Assembly (NCBI GenBank): GCA_900318645.1
Contig: ONLH01000021.1
Coordinates: forward strand, 1-55,288
Reading direction: 5' to 3'
DNA length: 55,288 nucleotides
Source of the DNA: an uncultured Prevotellaceae bacterium
GTDB lineage: Bacteria > Bacteroidota > Bacteroidia > Bacteroidales > Muribaculaceae
Of this stretch, positions 8,131 to 17,095 are shown piece after piece. The stretch's first letter is position 1. Every line of letters starts with the position of its first letter. Made by a program: the position numbers and the translations under genes. The notes under the pieces were generated by a model. It made no database searches, was not told where the DNA came from, and saw only the letters and a program-made list of their open reading frames with translations.

Positions 8131-9612
8131 TTACTTGGCATCCCAGAATACGCGGTCACTGAGCAACTTGGCTGCAGGAGTGTTCTTGTTCAACTGACGA
8201 GCAGTGCTGGGATAAGGCACGCGCTTGCACAGGCCACCAGCCTGAATGTAGTTCAAAGCAGGAACAATCATCTGGCCAGCGCTGTAAACGGTGGGATCCT
8301 CAAAGATCTGCTTTGCAGTATAGCTGCTGGTAGCGGGCACGTCGGTACGGCGAACCTCACTCCAGGCCTCCATGTGGTCACGATAGAACAGGGCGGCCCA
8401 CTTCTGCATGTAAATCATGTTCAGACGATTGGCATCGGTGGCCTGAACTTCCCAGTTCACGCGATTGCCGCTCAGGTATGAGCCAACGCTCATGCCACGA
8501 GAAGCGAAGTCGGCAGCTACACCAGCCTCATAAGCGGTCTTAGCGGCAGCCTTATCGCCCCAGCGCAACTGGGTCTCGGCGATGAGGAACTGGAGTTCAC
8601 TCTGGGTGAAGAAGTAAATGGGTGCGAACGTAGCAGGCGTGTAGTCGATGGCGCTCACATCCTTGTTCTTCCAGTCAACGCCCCATGACTTATAGACGGT
8701 CTTGGCACCGGGCATCTGACCTACGTACTCGCCAGCTTCATTCTTCATGATAGCGTAGTCGATGCGCGGGTCGTTGGTTGCCAGGTAGTAGCTCACGATA
8801 GGATAGGAAGCCACGTGGTTCTTGGTACCCAGGGCGCGTGCAACATCATACCAGGGGTTATACTGACCCTCAGCATTGCTGTAAACGTTCCAGGCAACGT
8901 CGCCATCAAAGAAGTCGTCATCATTGACCAGGGCAACGGCCTTGCTCTGATATTCACCGGCATTGATGCCGCCGTCAATCAGACGCAGGTACATGCGCAG
9001 ACGCAGGGCGTTAGCAAAACCACGCCACTGGCTCACGTTCTTGTTGAGCAGCGGGTCGGTAAGGGTCATCGGGTCGCCCTCGAGCGCTTCCTGAGCAGCG
9101 TCAATCTCAGCAAGAACGCCCTTGTAAACGTCCTCACCATTGTCCCAAACGGGATTAGAATTGGCACTACCTTGCAGGGCCTCGGTATAGGGTACCTGAT
9201 CCAGATTGTCCACCAGAAGCTGGAAAGCATAGGCACGCAGAACGGTGCAAGCAAACAGGTCGCTAGTGTTCGTGGTGCGGTCCATCACGTCCTTGATGTC
9301 GGCAAGGGCGCCGGCATACAGCGTGCGGTAGCAACGGTCAAACAGGTTGGTTGACTCGTCAATATTAAGCTCGGCCTCATTGTTGTACTGGTTGGCCTCG
9401 GGGCGCTGCTCAAAGTACTGGGCAAAGAAGCCGCTGTAGTTGAACATGGCATCGCCCACAGTTGCAGCGACAGCATTCTCAGCAGCCGGGAATACCAGAT
9501 CGGGAGTGACGTCAGTGCTCGACGGGTAGTTGGGGTCGTCGTTGATGTCAAGATTGCACGACGACAGGCAGAATACGGCTGCAATAGTCAGCAATAAATA
9601 TATCTTTTTCAT
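8131..9612 (-). CDS. SusD-like outer-membrane glycan-binding lipoprotein (SusD-like_2)
   Basis: A 493-residue lipoprotein: MKKIYLLLTIAAVFCLSSC gives signal peptide and lipobox. The N-terminal stretch LDINDDPNYPSSTDVTPDLVFPAAENA and the TPR-like helices that follow place it in the SusD-like_2 subgroup, which forms a lid on the SusC barrel. It is 18 nt downstream of SusC on the same strand. Together they bind and import an oligosaccharide; the neighbouring GH13 and GH97 enzymes point to alpha-glucan. Full length. Confidence 0.93.
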   Translation of the reverse strand: MKKIYLLLTIAAVFCLSSCNLDINDDPNYPSSTDVTPDLVFPAAENAVAATVGDAMFNYSGFFAQYFEQRPEANQYNNEAELNIDESTNLFDRCYRTLYAGALADIKDVMDRTTNTSDLFACTVLRAYAFQLLVDNLDQVPYTEALQGSANSNPVWDNGEDVYKGVLAEIDAAQEALEGDPMTLTDPLLNKNVSQWRGFANALRLRMYLRLIDGGINAGEYQSKAVALVNDDDFFDGDVAWNVYSNAEGQYNPWYDVARALGTKNHVASYPIVSYYLATNDPRIDYAIMKNEAGEYVGQMPGAKTVYKSWGVDWKNKDVSAIDYTPATFAPIYFFTQSELQFLIAETQLRWGDKAAAKTAYEAGVAADFASRGMSVGSYLSGNRVNWEVQATDANRLNMIYMQKWAALFYRDHMEAWSEVRRTDVPATSSYTAKQIFEDPTVYSAGQMIVPALNYIQAGGLCKRVPYPSTARQLNKNTPAAKLLSDRVFWDAK

Positions 9613-9630
9613 GTCTGTTTCAGTTTTTGA

Positions 9631-12600
9631 TTAGAATTTAACCTGTACATTGAAACCAAACTTGCGTGAGCTCGGGTTAGCGGAGAACTCACCATAGTTA
9701 CCTTCCAGGTCATTACCGAAGGTAGAAGTCTCGGGATCGATAAAGGTGTTGCTCTTGGGTGTCCACAAGAACAGGTTGTTACCGAAGAACGACAGGTTCA
9801 CACCCGTGATGAAGCAGTTAGCAAACCACTTGCTGGGCATCTGCCAGCTCAGGATCACACTACGCAGTTTCACGTAGCCCTTGTCAACGAGGAATGCACG
9901 GTCCAATTCAGAACCACCAGCATCCCAGTAGGTAAAGATACCAGTCTCGTCGAGCGGAGTGGTGTTCTCACCGTAGATGGGGTTACCGTTATCATCTTCA
10001 CCCACCTGCTGTACAGAGTTGGGAACGATGAACGGGTTACGGTTGTTGAACGCAGTCTGGATAGCATTACCGGTGAAGTAGGTGATGTCCTTGGTACGAG
10101 AGTAGAGCATACCGCCGTGACGAACGTCAAGGTTGGCGGTCAGGCTGACGCCCTTATAGCTCAGCGTGGTACCGAAGCCCATCAAATACTTGTAGTTCAT
10201 GCTGCCGACAATCTGCTGCTCGGGGTTAACCAGCGGCTGACCCTCGCCGTCGCAGATAATCTTGCCGTCCTCGGTCATCTGGGGAACGTAAGCCTTGAAC
10301 ACACCAAGGGGTTCACCCTCGATAGCGTACAGGCTTGTACCACCGCTCAGACCGTAGATGGTAGCAATGCCGCCCAGCTCTTCAGGCAGTTTAATCACCT
10401 TACTCCAGTTCTTGGTGTAGTTCCAGGTTACATCCCACTGGAAGTCACCAATCTTGACGGGAGTCACGTTAACCAATAACTCGACACCACGGTTGCGGAT
10501 CTTACCCAGGTTCATGTTCTGGGCAGTGTAACCGGTAGCGGGATCCATATTCAGTGAGAAGATCTGCTTGTCGGTGTTGCGATCGTAGTAGGCAGCATCA
10601 AAGCTGAAGCGGTTCTGGAAGAAGGCCATGTTCAAACCAAGCTCAAACTCGGTGGTCATCTCAGGACTCAGGTTCTGGCTACCCAGCACGTTGCCCAATG
10701 AGTAGGCATTCACGCCCACCTTGGTGAACGGGAACGAGCTACCGTTACCGAAACCACTGGTGGCGGCGGCAGCCTGGGCATATACCGAATTGGTCATATA
10801 TACACCAGCGTCATTACCAGTGCGACCCCAAGCCACGCGGAACTTACCGAAGGTGAGGAAGTTACGCTGTTCGGGCTTAAGCAGCTCGCTGAACAGGAAC
10901 GACAAGCTCACACCAGGATAGAAGTAGGAGCGATTGTCCTTGGGAAGGGTCGATGACCAGTCGTTACGGCCCTGGAGAGTCAGGTAAACCATGTTCTTCC
11001 AGGCGAACTCAGCACTGCCGAATACGGCCAGATAGCGGCGCTTCCACTCCGACTGTGAGGTCGAGGGAATCTCAGCACTGTTCGACAGGTTGTACCACAT
11101 GGGGATAGTCAGGTTGGTTACCGACGAACCCAGATACTTATAGCTGCGCTCATTGCCGTTGAAACCGAGCTGAGCGTTCACGTGCCAGTCTTCCAGAATC
11201 TGCTGATCATAGGTCAACATGAAGTTCTGGTCAATCTCACGACGACGGGTGATGCTCTGCGATACTTCACCGGTCAGGTCCTTCAAGGCGTCCTCATAGT
11301 TGGGGGTATCCTTGAACAACGCGGCCATGTTGGGCGAGCCATAGTTGTGGTGACCCGTGTTGGTATCCAAACCGAAGCGGTAGGTAGCCGTGAAGTACTT
11401 CAGGAATGCATAGTCGAGCTGCAGGTTGCCGTAGAAGCGCTCCTGCTCGTACTCGTTCTGGTAATTATTAATAATGTAGTACGGGTTGGTAACACCGTAG
11501 GGGGTGTAGTAGTAACCCGGAGTGTTGAACGGGTTGTCCAGATCCTTCATCTCGACGATGGCGATATCGCGCGGGGTCTGCATGATACTGTTGTACATCG
11601 AACCCGTCTTCTGACCGGTGGTCACGAAGTGGTTGCGCTGGAACGCGTAGTTCAACGAGGTGCTGAACGTCAACGCGCCTGCAGTATGGCTACCGCGAGC
11701 CGATACCGTGTACTTGGTATAGGTGTCGGCATCCTCGGGGATGATACCGTTATCGTTGATCTGTGATAGCGATACGAAGTAGGTGCTCTTGTCGGTTGCA
11801 CCATTGAACGAGATGCTGTTGTTGTAACGGAAACCGGTTGCGAAGAAGTCCTTCACGTTGTTCTTGATGGGCAGGTAGCTCTTCATGTTCTGGCTATGGT
11901 TGTAAACCCAACCGTAGAGCTGATCTGAACCGTCAAAGGCGGGACCCCATGAACCGTTCTCAATCTCGGTGTGGTCACCATACCAACCCATACCGAAGCC
12001 GTTCTGCATCTGAGGCAGACGCATAACCGACTCCCACTGCAGGCCACCGTTATACTCGATGCCCACGCCGCGGCTCTGCTTGGAGCCCTTCTTGGTGGTA
12101 ATCAGGATGACACCGGCGCCGGCACGGCTACCGTACAGGGCGGTAGCGGCAGCACCCTTCAGAATGGTCATGCTCTCAACGTCGTTGGGGTTAACAGCGC
12201 TGGCTCCGTTACCGAAGTCGTAACCGCTGTTCAGACCATCACTACTGTAGGTTGCCGAGTTGTTCAAGGGCACACCATCCACTACATACAGCGGCTGGTT
12301 GCTGCCCGACAGCGAGCTCACACCACGAATGATAACCGACTTCGAGGTACCGGGGTCGGATGATGTCTCAGCAATCTGGACACCAGCCACCTTACCGGCA
12401 AGGCTCGACATGACGTCGTTGGTGCGGGCTTGGGCAATCACGTCACCCTTAATGGGAGTGGCCGATACACCCAGCGCCTTGGCTTCACGCTTGATACCCA
12501 TTGCAGTAACCACGATCTCATCAAGGGCCGTGTTGTCTTCCTCTAGGGCGACTGTTACAAAACCCGAAATCGCAACGACCTTGGTCTTGTAGCCCAAGCA

Positions 12601-12819
12601 ACTGATTCGCAGTTGCGTCACATTGTCGTTGACGGTTACTGTGAATTGACCGTCTAGGTCGGTAGCAGTACCCTGCGACGAGCCGACAGCTTGCACAGTA
12701 GCACCAATCAGCGGCTCATTGTCAACGGCACTGACGACTTTACCATTTACGGTCTTGTTGGCCCATGCACTCATCACGATGAGGCATATCGCCATCAGAG
12801 TTGATAAAAGTCTCTTCAT
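9631..12819 (-). CDS. SusC-like TonB-dependent outer-membrane transporter
   Basis: A 1062-residue receptor. Signal peptide ends at SAWA; residues about 22-100 are a carboxypeptidase-regulatory-like domain (NGKVVSAVDNEPLIGATVQAVG). A TonB-box-like stretch (LDEIVVTAMG) comes next, then the plug with the SusC/RagA signature SVIIRGVSSLSGSNQPLYVVDGVP. The rest is the 22-strand barrel ending in Phe (FGFNVQVKF). SusD follows after 18 nt. It should take up oligosaccharides using TonB energy. Upstream is a leader of about 290 nt from a predicted promoter at 13141-13113. There is no STN domain, so control is by the SusR-like regulator rather than by a sigma/anti-sigma pair. Confidence 0.95.
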   Translation of the reverse strand: MKRLLSTLMAICLIVMSAWANKTVNGKVVSAVDNEPLIGATVQAVGSSQGTATDLDGQFTVTVNDNVTQLRISCLGYKTKVVAISGFVTVALEEDNTALDEIVVTAMGIKREAKALGVSATPIKGDVIAQARTNDVMSSLAGKVAGVQIAETSSDPGTSKSVIIRGVSSLSGSNQPLYVVDGVPLNNSATYSSDGLNSGYDFGNGASAVNPNDVESMTILKGAAATALYGSRAGAGVILITTKKGSKQSRGVGIEYNGGLQWESVMRLPQMQNGFGMGWYGDHTEIENGSWGPAFDGSDQLYGWVYNHSQNMKSYLPIKNNVKDFFATGFRYNNSISFNGATDKSTYFVSLSQINDNGIIPEDADTYTKYTVSARGSHTAGALTFSTSLNYAFQRNHFVTTGQKTGSMYNSIMQTPRDIAIVEMKDLDNPFNTPGYYYTPYGVTNPYYIINNYQNEYEQERFYGNLQLDYAFLKYFTATYRFGLDTNTGHHNYGSPNMAALFKDTPNYEDALKDLTGEVSQSITRRREIDQNFMLTYDQQILEDWHVNAQLGFNGNERSYKYLGSSVTNLTIPMWYNLSNSAEIPSTSQSEWKRRYLAVFGSAEFAWKNMVYLTLQGRNDWSSTLPKDNRSYFYPGVSLSFLFSELLKPEQRNFLTFGKFRVAWGRTGNDAGVYMTNSVYAQAAAATSGFGNGSSFPFTKVGVNAYSLGNVLGSQNLSPEMTTEFELGLNMAFFQNRFSFDAAYYDRNTDKQIFSLNMDPATGYTAQNMNLGKIRNRGVELLVNVTPVKIGDFQWDVTWNYTKNWSKVIKLPEELGGIATIYGLSGGTSLYAIEGEPLGVFKAYVPQMTEDGKIICDGEGQPLVNPEQQIVGSMNYKYLMGFGTTLSYKGVSLTANLDVRHGGMLYSRTKDITYFTGNAIQTAFNNRNPFIVPNSVQQVGEDDNGNPIYGENTTPLDETGIFTYWDAGGSELDRAFLVDKGYVKLRSVILSWQMPSKWFANCFITGVNLSFFGNNLFLWTPKSNTFIDPETSTFGNDLEGNYGEFSANPSSRKFGFNVQVKF

Positions 12820-13112
12820 ACAGTAAACAATTAGTTAACCCATCGGCAGGCTCAAGCGAGCGCAGACCTGAACTTGCCGGTGGATTGATGTTGATTATCT
12901 CTAAAAAGTTGTTGAACAGCAAGTGCGCTCTGCTTACTGATTTTTGTCAAGTTAAAGACACAGAATGACATAAAGGCATGGACTGCACCCTCCATTGAGA
13001 ATACAATAAGGCTAAATCTAGATGCTTCCAGGTTCCTTGTGTCCATTACTACGATGGTATCATCGGTTTTTTATTTCATTCACTTTTCCCATGCTAGTAG
13101 CAGAGAAACACG

Positions 13113-13141
13113 CAAAGATAAACATTTTTTCACTCAAGCAA
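13113..13141 (-). promoter_or_regulatory. Predicted promoter of the SusC operon
   Basis: On the minus strand TTG (13141-13139), an 18 nt spacer and TATCTTTG (13120-13113) match the Bacteroidetes -33/-7 pattern. Transcription would start near 13106 and give a leader of roughly 290 nt before the SusC start at 12819. I see no riboswitch in that leader. The 539 bp gap 12820-13358 holds this leader, the promoter and the GH97 terminator. Confidence 0.55.
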
Positions 13142-13276
13142 GAACTTATTGTAAAAAAATCTCAAATAAACGGGACTTTTCAGGGAAAAACACCTTTTTC
13201 AATAATAAATCCTAACTATTTTCTCCCTTTTTGGTTGTTCATGACAAAGTATCCGCATCTATATGATTACATATTT

Positions 13277-13321
13277 GCAGCGGAAGAAGCCCCATTTTCG
13301 ACATTTGGCTTCTTCCGCTGC
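13277..13321 (-). terminator. Strong hairpin after the GH97 gene
   Basis: A perfect 15 bp stem: GCAGCGGAAGAAGCC (13277-13291) with GGCTTCTTCCGCTGC (13307-13321). It begins 37 nt past the GH97 stop and separates the amylase/regulator/GH97 unit from the SusC operon. Confidence 0.75.
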
Positions 13322-13358
13322 AAGTGCAACGGTTATAGAATGTTAACCCGCCCTCTAC

Positions 13359-15344
13359 CTATTTGACAGGGAGAATCTGGATGGCACAGCCGCCACCAGG
13401 GGCAAGATGCAGATGCAGCACCTTATTCTTGTCCACGTCAAGACGACGGATGCTCATCGGGTAAGGATTGTTGCGGTAGTCGGCATCTGGACCGTCCTCG
13501 TAGATGATGGCCATATACTTGCCGTCACCCAGGAAGTCGAGCGGCAGGTCAAGGTCACGCGCCTCGCTGTCGGTCACACTTCCCACATACCAGTTGTCGG
13601 TGCCGCGCTCCTGGCGCACATAGGACACATACTTGCCCATCGCGGCATGCGGCACGAGGGTACGCTCCCAGTTGGTGGGTACTTCCTCGATGAACTTGAA
13701 GGCAGGCTGGTGCTCATAGTTCTCAATCTGGTCAGCTGCCATGTGGCCGGGGCTGTAGATGACAACATATTCAGCCAACTGATGGGCAAGCGTGTTCTGC
13801 GGACGAGTGCCGGGCACTGAATCGTTGCGGTACTCAAAGATACCGGGCGTGAAGTCCATCGGGCCACCCAAGCCACGGGTGAACGGCAGGATACACTCGT
13901 GATAGGGCGGATTGCCGCCACGACGGTCAAAGGCGTTGTACTCCTGACCTCGCATGCTCTCGGTGGCAATCAGGTTGGGCCAAGTGCGCTGGATGCCGCT
14001 GGGGATGGCGCCCTCGTGGTTGACAATCATCAGGTGATAACGGGCTGCCGTCTCAATGACCTTGCGGAAGTGCTGCACGCCCCATTGCGAGTGCTGCAGC
14101 TCGCCGTTATAGAAGTGCGAGTTGACATAACCTGTCTTGACGGTGTTGATACCCAGCGACTCATACAGCCTGTAGGCATCCTCGAGCTGGTTCTCATAGT
14201 TCTGGGCTGCACCGCCGGTCTCGTTGTGGGCGATGATACGCACGCCACGCTCGCTGGCATAGCGGCACAGGCCCTGCAGGTCATAGTCAGGATATGCCTT
14301 GGTGAACGAGAAACCGTCGCCATGCTTCGTCCAGTCGGTGTCCCAACCGTAGTTCCAACCCTCGACCAGCACACCACCCAAGCCATGCTTGGCGGCAAAG
14401 TCGATGTAGCGCTTGGTGTTCTCAGTCGTAGCACCATGGCGATCACCCTGCGACCAGGTCCAGCGCTGTTTCTGCAGTGCCCACCAGATGCCCACATACT
14501 TGGTGGGCTTGATCCACGAGGTGTCCCCGATCTTACACGGGTCGTTCAGGTTCAACGGCATGCGCGAGAGCAGGATATCGGCAGCCGTGTGCCCGATGAT
14601 AATGGCTCGCCAGGGGCTCACGCGGGTGTTCCCCACCCTCACCTTGTCGCCGTTCTTCCAGGGCACGAGGTCAGCCTTGAGCGTTGTTCCCTGATGCGAG
14701 AAGTTCATGGTCGAGTAGTCGGTCAAGTTGGCATCCATGATGGCCATGAAGAGCCCATCGTTCACCTCAAGGGCAACGGGACCCGACATATTCTTCTTCT
14801 GGCTCACGGACTCTCTGGTATAAATACCCTCATAGTAAGGCGTCAATGCAGGAATTGACCACGCTTGCGCATCGGTGGTCAGGGCAAACTCCGTCGCCTC
14901 GTCCATAATCACAAAGTCCTGCAGACCAGCCTGGCGCGGGAACTCGTAGCGGAAAGCCACACCGTCGTCATAGGCACGGAATACCACGCCCAGCTGACGC
15001 TTCTGGCCATTCTTTTCCTGCAGCATCACCCGCATCTCGTTGTAATGGTTGCGTACCTGGGCATCCTCGCCCCAAGGCTGGCTCCACGTCTCGTCAAGCG
15101 ATGCACGCGTCACCTTGCCCATCTTGAAGTTGTCCTTGAGGTCTCCATCCTTGAGCACCAGGCCCAGTGCCGAACGGCCGATGACGGTCTCGCCGCCACG
15201 CGCCACACGATACCACGCCTTGCCACCGTCCACACCGACGGTCACCGTCAGCGACCCGTCAGGCGAACTCACCAACACATCCTTGGCACTAGCTACCGCA
15301 CTCAGTACCAAGCACATAAACACAATACTTAAAAATCTCTTCAT
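13359..15344 (-). CDS. susB: GH97 alpha-glucosidase (SusB-like, inverting type)
   Basis: A 661-residue glycoside hydrolase family 97 enzyme with an N-terminal signal peptide (MKRFLSIVFMCLVLSAVASA). It should act in the periplasm on maltooligosaccharides imported by SusC/SusD. The core carries WWALQKQRWTW, HNETGG, VNHEGAIPSG and ESMRGQEYNAF. The glutamates at 375, 444 and 468 are 69 and 24 residues apart, the same spacing as the catalytic/calcium trio of B. thetaiotaomicron SusB as I recall it (E439, E508, E532). The Asp nucleophile of the retaining subgroup is replaced (KTGYVNSHF), so the inverting mechanism is inferred. It follows the SusR-like gene closely. Another start at 15359 adds five residues. 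Confidence 0.93.
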   Translation of the reverse strand: MKRFLSIVFMCLVLSAVASAKDVLVSSPDGSLTVTVGVDGGKAWYRVARGGETVIGRSALGLVLKDGDLKDNFKMGKVTRASLDETWSQPWGEDAQVRNHYNEMRVMLQEKNGQKRQLGVVFRAYDDGVAFRYEFPRQAGLQDFVIMDEATEFALTTDAQAWSIPALTPYYEGIYTRESVSQKKNMSGPVALEVNDGLFMAIMDANLTDYSTMNFSHQGTTLKADLVPWKNGDKVRVGNTRVSPWRAIIIGHTAADILLSRMPLNLNDPCKIGDTSWIKPTKYVGIWWALQKQRWTWSQGDRHGATTENTKRYIDFAAKHGLGGVLVEGWNYGWDTDWTKHGDGFSFTKAYPDYDLQGLCRYASERGVRIIAHNETGGAAQNYENQLEDAYRLYESLGINTVKTGYVNSHFYNGELQHSQWGVQHFRKVIETAARYHLMIVNHEGAIPSGIQRTWPNLIATESMRGQEYNAFDRRGGNPPYHECILPFTRGLGGPMDFTPGIFEYRNDSVPGTRPQNTLAHQLAEYVVIYSPGHMAADQIENYEHQPAFKFIEEVPTNWERTLVPHAAMGKYVSYVRQERGTDNWYVGSVTDSEARDLDLPLDFLGDGKYMAIIYEDGPDADYRNNPYPMSIRRLDVDKNKVLHLHLAPGGGCAIQILPVK

Positions 15345-15405
15345 TATATTTTGTTTCATTTGTTAATTATTCTGTTTACAAACGCAAATCCACCCGCCTT
15401 TCCTC

Positions 15406-17046
15406 TCAGCAGTCAATCGCCTTGACTTGAGCTTCAAAGTCGTCCTTGTTGATGGCACGGGCCTTGAGCTTGGAACGGTAGGTGTAGATGGTCGTCAGGC
15501 TGGCACGCAGGATGGCGGCAATGCTCTGGTTGTCGGTGATACCGATGCGGATGAGCGCCAGCACACGTGACTCGGTAGTCAAGCGTTTGCCCTGCTTGAC
15601 CTCGATTTTCCCGTCTTCCTGTAAAAGCTTATTCACCTCATCGACAAAGGTGGGGTAAATGTTCAAGAACGCATGATCAAAGTTCTCGTAGAACAGCCGC
15701 GCGTTTTCGTTGCCGAAGTTGGTACTCTTCAGTTCGCGCACCAGGTCTTCAGTCTTGCGGTCGCGGTACAGGCGGTAAAGGGACTTGCGCTGCTCCTCGC
15801 CTCGGTCGATAAACCTGCTCGACAAGGCCAAGAAGCGTGCGATATACTGCTCCTTCAACTGCTCCCGTTCCTGCAGCATCCCGTTAGCCTCGTGCAATTC
15901 CTCAACGGTCTCGCCCAGTTGAGCATTGACGTGCCGCAACTCCTCGTTGATGGCCTTCTTCTGCTCGTTCAGGCGACGGTAACGTTTGAACAACTGATAG
16001 ATAGCAACTACTCCACCCACCAGCAGCAGTGCGATGACCGAAATGATGCCCAGCAGCCACATCATCTTGCGATGGCCCTGTTCCTGCTTGGTCTGGTAGG
16101 CACTCAGGATCTTGGGCACGATGCGCGACGCCTGGATGTTACGCAGGCGCGTACCATAGAAGTTGGCATCGTCCACCGCCACGCGCATGTAGCGGTAAGC
16201 TCGGTCAATGTCACCTTCGTCAAACAGGCGGTCGGCAATCGCCCTCAGCGACGTATTCTCGCGGATGCAGCCCTCCAGGTCGCTCTCGGCGCTCTTGATC
16301 AGGTACTCCATCTGGTGCTCCTTGTCGCCCAGTTGCGAATAATAAAACGACATCGTGCTCGTAATGATAGAGTACATGCGCTCGCCACTGTGGTAATTGT
16401 CCATCAGCTTGGACAACAGTTCTATAGCCCGCTGGGGCTGGTTGTCGTCTGAAAAGCACTCGGCCTGCGTGATCTGATAGTTGATGTCATCATGAGGCAC
16501 ATTGATGGCTATCGCCCCGCGGCGCACCTGCACCAGTTGCTGCACATATTCCTCGGCATATTGTGTGCCCTGCATATACTCGGCCTGATAAATCAGCAGG
16601 TCGGTCAGCGTGCGGTGATACACAACGAGTTGGTCAGCAGACAGCCTAGTGGTATCAATCTGGTTCAGCGTCTGACGTGCCTTATCCATCAGGCACGCGG
16701 TGGAAAGGATGTGAGCCAAATTCAAGCGGCTCTCGTTTATCAGTGACTCATCGCCTATCGACTCGGCCAACCGCAAGCACTGGCTCACGTAGGCGTATGC
16801 CGAATCATACTGATAAGCCGAATACTCCTCATAAAGCCGTTTCAACGCGGCATAGCGAGCAGGGGCAGTCGTTTCCTTGCCCAAATCGCTTTTCAACTGA
16901 GTGAGCCGGGCCTCCTTGGCAGCAACAATCTGGGGCTGCGCGACAATCAGGCTGTCCAGACGTTGAAAACGCCCGCCACCATCCGCAGCCAGTGCCACCA
17001 GGACACCAACCGTGACCATCGCCACAAGAATCCCAATTCTCCTCAT
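15406..17046 (-). CDS. SusR-like membrane transcription regulator (TPR plus DUF6377)
   Basis: A 546-residue regulator. Signal/anchor at 1-21, then TPR-like helices (about 40-300) that should face the periplasm. One transmembrane helix is at about 327-348 (MWLLGIISVIALLLVGGVVAIYQLF). A coiled coil follows (EQKKAINEELRHVNAQLGETV), and the C-terminal helix-turn-helix is LALIRIGITDNQSIAAILRASLTTIYTYRSKLKARA. This layout is the DUF6377/SusR type, in which starch-oligosaccharide sensing activates sus transcription. It lies between the amylase and GH97 genes, in the place expected for the locus activator. Its ATG is 46 nt after the amylase stop; a heptamer array fills that gap. Confidence 0.88.
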   Translation of the reverse strand: MRRIGILVAMVTVGVLVALAADGGGRFQRLDSLIVAQPQIVAAKEARLTQLKSDLGKETTAPARYAALKRLYEEYSAYQYDSAYAYVSQCLRLAESIGDESLINESRLNLAHILSTACLMDKARQTLNQIDTTRLSADQLVVYHRTLTDLLIYQAEYMQGTQYAEEYVQQLVQVRRGAIAINVPHDDINYQITQAECFSDDNQPQRAIELLSKLMDNYHSGERMYSIITSTMSFYYSQLGDKEHQMEYLIKSAESDLEGCIRENTSLRAIADRLFDEGDIDRAYRYMRVAVDDANFYGTRLRNIQASRIVPKILSAYQTKQEQGHRKMMWLLGIISVIALLLVGGVVAIYQLFKRYRRLNEQKKAINEELRHVNAQLGETVEELHEANGMLQEREQLKEQYIARFLALSSRFIDRGEEQRKSLYRLYRDRKTEDLVRELKSTNFGNENARLFYENFDHAFLNIYPTFVDEVNKLLQEDGKIEVKQGKRLTTESRVLALIRIGITDNQSIAAILRASLTTIYTYRSKLKARAINKDDFEAQVKAIDC

Positions 17047-17050
17047 CTGT

Positions 17051-17095
17051 CTAAAAACTAATACCTAATATCTAATATCTAACATCTAACATCTA
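17051..17095 (-). repeat. Heptamer array with TAG every 7 nt (7 copies), starting at the amylase stop
   Basis: On the gene strand TAG triplets begin at 17095, 17088, 17081, 17074, 17067, 17060 and 17053, exactly 7 nt apart, in units such as TTAGATG and TTAGATA. The first is the amylase stop codon itself. Because 7 is one more than a multiple of 3, the stops fall in all three frames. Confidence 0.85.
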
